From contig JALHRF010000016.1 of NCBI GenBank assembly GCA_022841545.1, forward strand, positions 1 to 43,712: a stretch of DNA of 43,712 nt, in the 5' to 3' direction. A program made the position numbers and the translations under genes. The stretch comes from Bauldia sp. (lineage in GTDB: Bacteria; Pseudomonadota; Alphaproteobacteria; Rhizobiales; Kaistiaceae). Shown here piece after piece: positions 41,223-43,712 of this stretch. The notes beneath the pieces were generated by a model that was not told the DNA's origin, did no database searches, and worked only from the letters and a program-made list of their open reading frames with translations. Position 1 is the first letter of the stretch; each line of letters starts with the position of its first letter.

Positions 41223-42494
41223 TCACCTGCCCGCGCTCACGTCCACGGCGCTCGGCAAGCCGTTCCGGCCGGGGACCGTCAACGAAATCATCGCGCCCAC
41301 CGAAATCCAGAATGTCGTCACCATGAAGAGAGCGCCGGAGAACTGGGCGCCGACAAAGGTCTGGATGAAGATCAGCACCATCCACGCCTGGGCAGGACGC
41401 CGCCTGAACCAGACGATGCCCTTCACCGCCAGGCCCGTCACGACAAGCAGGAACAGCCCGCCGCCGATCACGCCCACGGCCATGAACACTTCCAGAATGA
41501 TGTTGTGCGGATAGACCCGGTGGCTCGGCGTCTCGATGGCGAAGCCGGTCCATGGATGGGCAAGGATACCCTCCAATGCCTCCCGGTAGAGGAGCAGCCT
41601 CACGGAGACATCGTCGTCTTCGAGATGATTCTGCGCAAAGAGCCGCGAGAACGCGCTGAATCCGAACTCGCCCTCGAGCAGGAGCGCCAGCAGCACCACG
41701 ATCGCCCCGATCGCCGCCGCGACCGCGACCATGATCGCCGCCTGGCGTATGCGCGAGACCAGGATCAGGAAGATCAACGTGGCGCCGAACGCCACGAGCG
41801 GACCGCGCGAACCGCCGGCTGCCATCAGGTAGAGCCCCAGCATCCCGGCCAGCATCACCAGGATCGCCTGGAGCGCGGTCGGAACCCCGCGGTACATCAG
41901 CCACCACACGGACAGGATGGACACCGCAGCGCCAAGGTGACCCACGGAAATGGGATTGAGGGCGATCAGGGTCAGCCGCCCTTCCTTTTGCAGCGGCCCG
42001 AACGCCGCCATGACCCCCGCGATCGCCAGCAGCGCGAAGACCCACCGGAAGATGCGATCGAACTCTTCGGATTGCGTCGGGCGAAGGGCGAGGCCGAACA
42101 TCGGCACGGCACAGCCGAGCACCGCGAACATCCAGTAGCGCAGGCGATCGTGGCCCAGGGGGAATTCCGAAAAGACGGTGGCCTCCACCAGGCGCGCGAA
42201 ATACAAGAGCCAGAACACGCCGATGCAGATCAGGAGATAGTTTGACCACCGCGATCGCCTGGAACCGAGGCAGACGATGATCAGCAGCAGCGCTGCGCCG
42301 GCGGTCAGCGCCCTCAGGAGTGCCGACACCGGTGTGTTGTCGACGCCGAGGAAGTAGGTCGCGCCAGCCGCAAGCGGATGGCCGCACAATCCGATGACGA
42401 TCACGACGGCGTACAGGAGGCCGGCGTTCCGCGTGCCCGCCTCCGACCAGGACTGTGCTCGCAGCCATGCGATCATTCCCACCGCCCCCGGCAC
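41223..42494 (-). CDS. O-antigen ligase/polymerase-like membrane protein
   Basis: The protein has 423 residues with about eleven to twelve membrane segments. The Wzy_C-type periplasmic loop contains SVRLLLYREALEGILAHPWTG and the segment VYPHNIILEVFMAVGVIGG, where the conserved His of O-antigen ligases (WaaL) is found. A Met at 42476 is an alternative start. Such proteins join glycans to lipid A core or polymerise exopolysaccharide. The upstream FAD oxidoreductase and GT2 genes at 18386-20712 could feed the same surface glycan, though they are far away. Confidence 0.85.
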   Translation of the reverse strand: MPGAVGMIAWLRAQSWSEAGTRNAGLLYAVVIVIGLCGHPLAAGATYFLGVDNTPVSALLRALTAGAALLLIIVCLGSRRSRWSNYLLICIGVFWLLYFARLVEATVFSEFPLGHDRLRYWMFAVLGCAVPMFGLALRPTQSEEFDRIFRWVFALLAIAGVMAAFGPLQKEGRLTLIALNPISVGHLGAAVSILSVWWLMYRGVPTALQAILVMLAGMLGLYLMAAGGSRGPLVAFGATLIFLILVSRIRQAAIMVAVAAAIGAIVVLLALLLEGEFGFSAFSRLFAQNHLEDDDVSVRLLLYREALEGILAHPWTGFAIETPSHRVYPHNIILEVFMAVGVIGGGLFLLVVTGLAVKGIVWFRRRPAQAWMVLIFIQTFVGAQFSGALFMVTTFWISVGAMISLTVPGRNGLPSAVDVSAGR

Positions 42495-42948
42495 CGTCAG
42501 CTACACCCGGAGTCAGCTCCGGTCGCGGAACTTTGTTGACGAGAGTGCACCCGTCGCGGCCGAAATTCCAGCAGGCGCTCCGCCGTCAAGGTACCAGGAA
42601 ACCCCGCGCCGATATCCGGCGCGCCCTTCAGCGCGGCGAAGAGGACCGCCTTCTCGCCGCCCCTGCCATCGGCAATCGATACGGCCAAAGACAAGCTCGG
42701 TGTCGCGGTTTCCGACCGGGCGATGCACTTCCAGGTCGACAAACGCACGTCCCGGATGGCGGCGTCTTGCGGCTGAGCTGGGCCGGGCGAGATAGGCGAA
42801 GCGAGCGCCCCATCCCCGACGCACCCTCCGGCACCGCGCTGACCGGCGTCTCGCCATCTCCGCAAAGTCGCGCCGGTCCCGTCGCCGTATTGCCGTCATC
42901 GCCTGGCAATGTCAGGTTGAGGCGGGTCATGGCGATGCTGGGTGAAAC
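42495..42948. other. 454-base stretch without a confident gene
   Basis: The longest gene-free stretch of the window lies between the divergent O-antigen ligase-like gene and the TIR gene. A frame of 122 codons on the minus strand (42497-42865) has fair codon use in its second half (for example EKAVLFAALKGAPDIG) but no ribosome site and no recognised family, so it may be a gene remnant. A perfect hairpin CCGGAG-TCAG-CTCCGG at 42507-42522 lies 13 bases upstream of the O-antigen ligase ATG. Confidence 0.5.
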
Positions 42949-43712
42949 GTGGCGCGAATCTTCCTCAGTCATTCCTCCCGCGACAACCCGCAGGCGGTCG
43001 CGATCCGCGACTGGCTGACGGCCGAAGGCTGGAACGACCTCTTCCTCGACCTCGATCCGACCCGGGGCATCGCCGGCGGCGAGCGCTGGGAGCGGAGCCT
43101 TCACGAGGCGGCAAACCGCTGCGAGGCGGTGGTGTTCCTGGTCAGCCGGGAGTGGCTCAAGTCGGAGTGGTGCCGCAAAGAGTTCTACCTCGCTCAGAAG
43201 CTCAACAAGCGCATCTTCGGCGTTCTGATCAAGCCGGTGCCGATGGCCGACCTCCCCGCCGAGCTCACCGCCAGCTGGCAGTTCGTCGACCTCGAGCAAG
43301 GGTCCGACCACCAGTTCTTCCGCGCCGTCCTCCCCGACGGAACCGAGTCCCACGTCAACTTCTCGACCGCCGGGCTCAAGCGTCTCAAGGCCGGCCTGAC
43401 CCGCGCCGGCCTCGACGCCCGCTTCTTCCAGTGGCCGCCGCCCGGCGATCCCGACCGGCCGCCCTATCGCGGCATGCGCCCGCTCGAAGCGGGCGACGCC
43501 GGCATCTTCTTCGGCCGCGAGGCGCCGACCATCGAGGCACTCGACCGGCTGCGGGGCATCGCGGAGGCGGCGCCGCCGCGCTTCATGGTGATCCTCGGCG
43601 CCTCGGGCGCTGGCAAGTCGTCGTTCCTCCGCGCCGGCCTGCTGCCCCGCCTCGCCCGCGACGACCGCCACTTCCTGCCGCTGCCGATCGTCCGGCCCGA
43701 GATCGGAAGAGC
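42949..43712 (+). CDS. TIR domain-STAND NTPase protein, 5' part only
   Basis: The GTG at 42949 is the first possible start, since TGA at 42943 closes the frame. The first 130 residues are a TIR domain: RIFLSHSSRDNPQAVAIRD, DLDPTRGIAGGERWERSLHE and WLKSEWCRKEFYLA with probable catalytic glutamate E78. The NTPase follows with PPYRGMRPLEAGDAGIFFGR, typical for nSTAND1-type proteins, and Walker A LGASGAGKSSFLRAGLL at 216-232. The gene runs off the contig; its sensor part (often WD40 or TPR repeats) is missing. Such proteins act as NAD-cleaving immune sensors or in signalling; the last four codons come from adapter sequence. Confidence 0.85.
   Translation, partial: MARIFLSHSSRDNPQAVAIRDWLTAEGWNDLFLDLDPTRGIAGGERWERSLHEAANRCEAVVFLVSREWLKSEWCRKEFYLAQKLNKRIFGVLIKPVPMADLPAELTASWQFVDLEQGSDHQFFRAVLPDGTESHVNFSTAGLKRLKAGLTRAGLDARFFQWPPPGDPDRPPYRGMRPLEAGDAGIFFGREAPTIEALDRLRGIAEAAPPRFMVILGASGAGKSSFLRAGLLPRLARDDRHFLPLPIVRPEIGR
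43700..43712 (+). other. Probable Illumina adapter remnant at the contig end
   Basis: The last 13 bases, AGATCGGAAGAGC, are identical to the common start of Illumina TruSeq adapters. They end exactly at the contig end, where untrimmed adapter would be found. They give residues EIGRA in the TIR protein where the family would continue differently. A chance match of 13 bases at this position is very unlikely. Confidence 0.9.

Noticed and set aside
38911..41514. Long plus-strand open frame of 867 codons
   Set aside because: It lies antisense to valS, and its product is rich in Arg, His and Gly without any motif. It is a by-product of high GC codon use in valS.
42455..43018. Plus-strand open frame of 187 codons before the TIR gene
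   Set aside because: Arg/Pro-rich, overlaps the start of both flanking genes and has no ribosome site or domain.
1..43712. CRISPR array or riboswitch
   Set aside because: No regularly spaced direct repeats of 20 or more bases and no recognisable aptamer upstream of the transport or synthetase genes were seen.

Overview
The window reads as a complete assembly contig from a GC-rich alphaproteobacterium, most likely of the order Hyphomicrobiales (Rhizobiales). The evidence is a DUF2865 secreted protein, an adjacent pcm and tolC pair, an alphaproteobacterial-type Zur box and the overall codon choice. Both contig ends are informative. The left end breaks inside an IS256-family insertion sequence. 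The last 13 bases on the right match the standard Illumina adapter start and are probably not genomic.

Layout. Positions 1-120 hold the end of an IS256-family element whose transposase frame is broken, and it appears to have cut into an unknown gene. A tRNA-Gln(CTG) gene at 504-577 is the attachment site of a very compact prophage or phage satellite. The element is bounded by perfect 47-base repeats at 531-577 and 18115-18161, so it occupies about 17.6 kb. Almost all of it is transcribed leftward. From attR to attL it carries: a trypsin-like serine protease (cargo); a winged-helix replication protein with tandem 12-base repeats inside its gene; two related double-winged-helix proteins; a small HTH protein; an HK97-type head module (portal, prohead protease, capsid); an HNH nuclease; a tail tube; head-tail joining proteins; terminase small and large subunits; a tape measure protein; a divergent pair of ribbon-helix-helix regulators; an AT-rich membrane protein (cargo); and a tyrosine integrase. 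I see no tail tip, receptor-binding, lysis or CI-like repressor genes, and the terminase genes are not in their usual place upstream of portal.

The host region from 18162 onward starts with an FAD oxidoreductase and glycosyltransferase pair, an IlvD/Edd-type sugar-acid dehydratase and a class III aminotransferase. Next comes a znuACB-type metal ABC operon behind a Zur-like box. It is followed by an RTX calcium-binding protein, a RecD2-like helicase, two small conserved proteins, an L,D-transpeptidase lipoprotein, the DUF2865 protein, a TolC-type outer membrane protein, an isoaspartyl methyltransferase homologue, a gamma-glutamyltransferase and a small NTF2-like protein. The right-hand part holds an ABC exporter, tRNA-Cys, valyl-tRNA synthetase, an O-antigen ligase-like protein and the beginning of a TIR-NTPase gene cut by the contig end.

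The candidates for something new are the minimal satellite-like element with its two cargo genes and its repeat signals (candidate origin, a 15-base near-palindrome in two copies, candidate integrase sites), and the truncated TIR-STAND protein, whose architecture is typical of bacterial immune sensors. All function calls rest on reading motifs by eye; no database search was possible.
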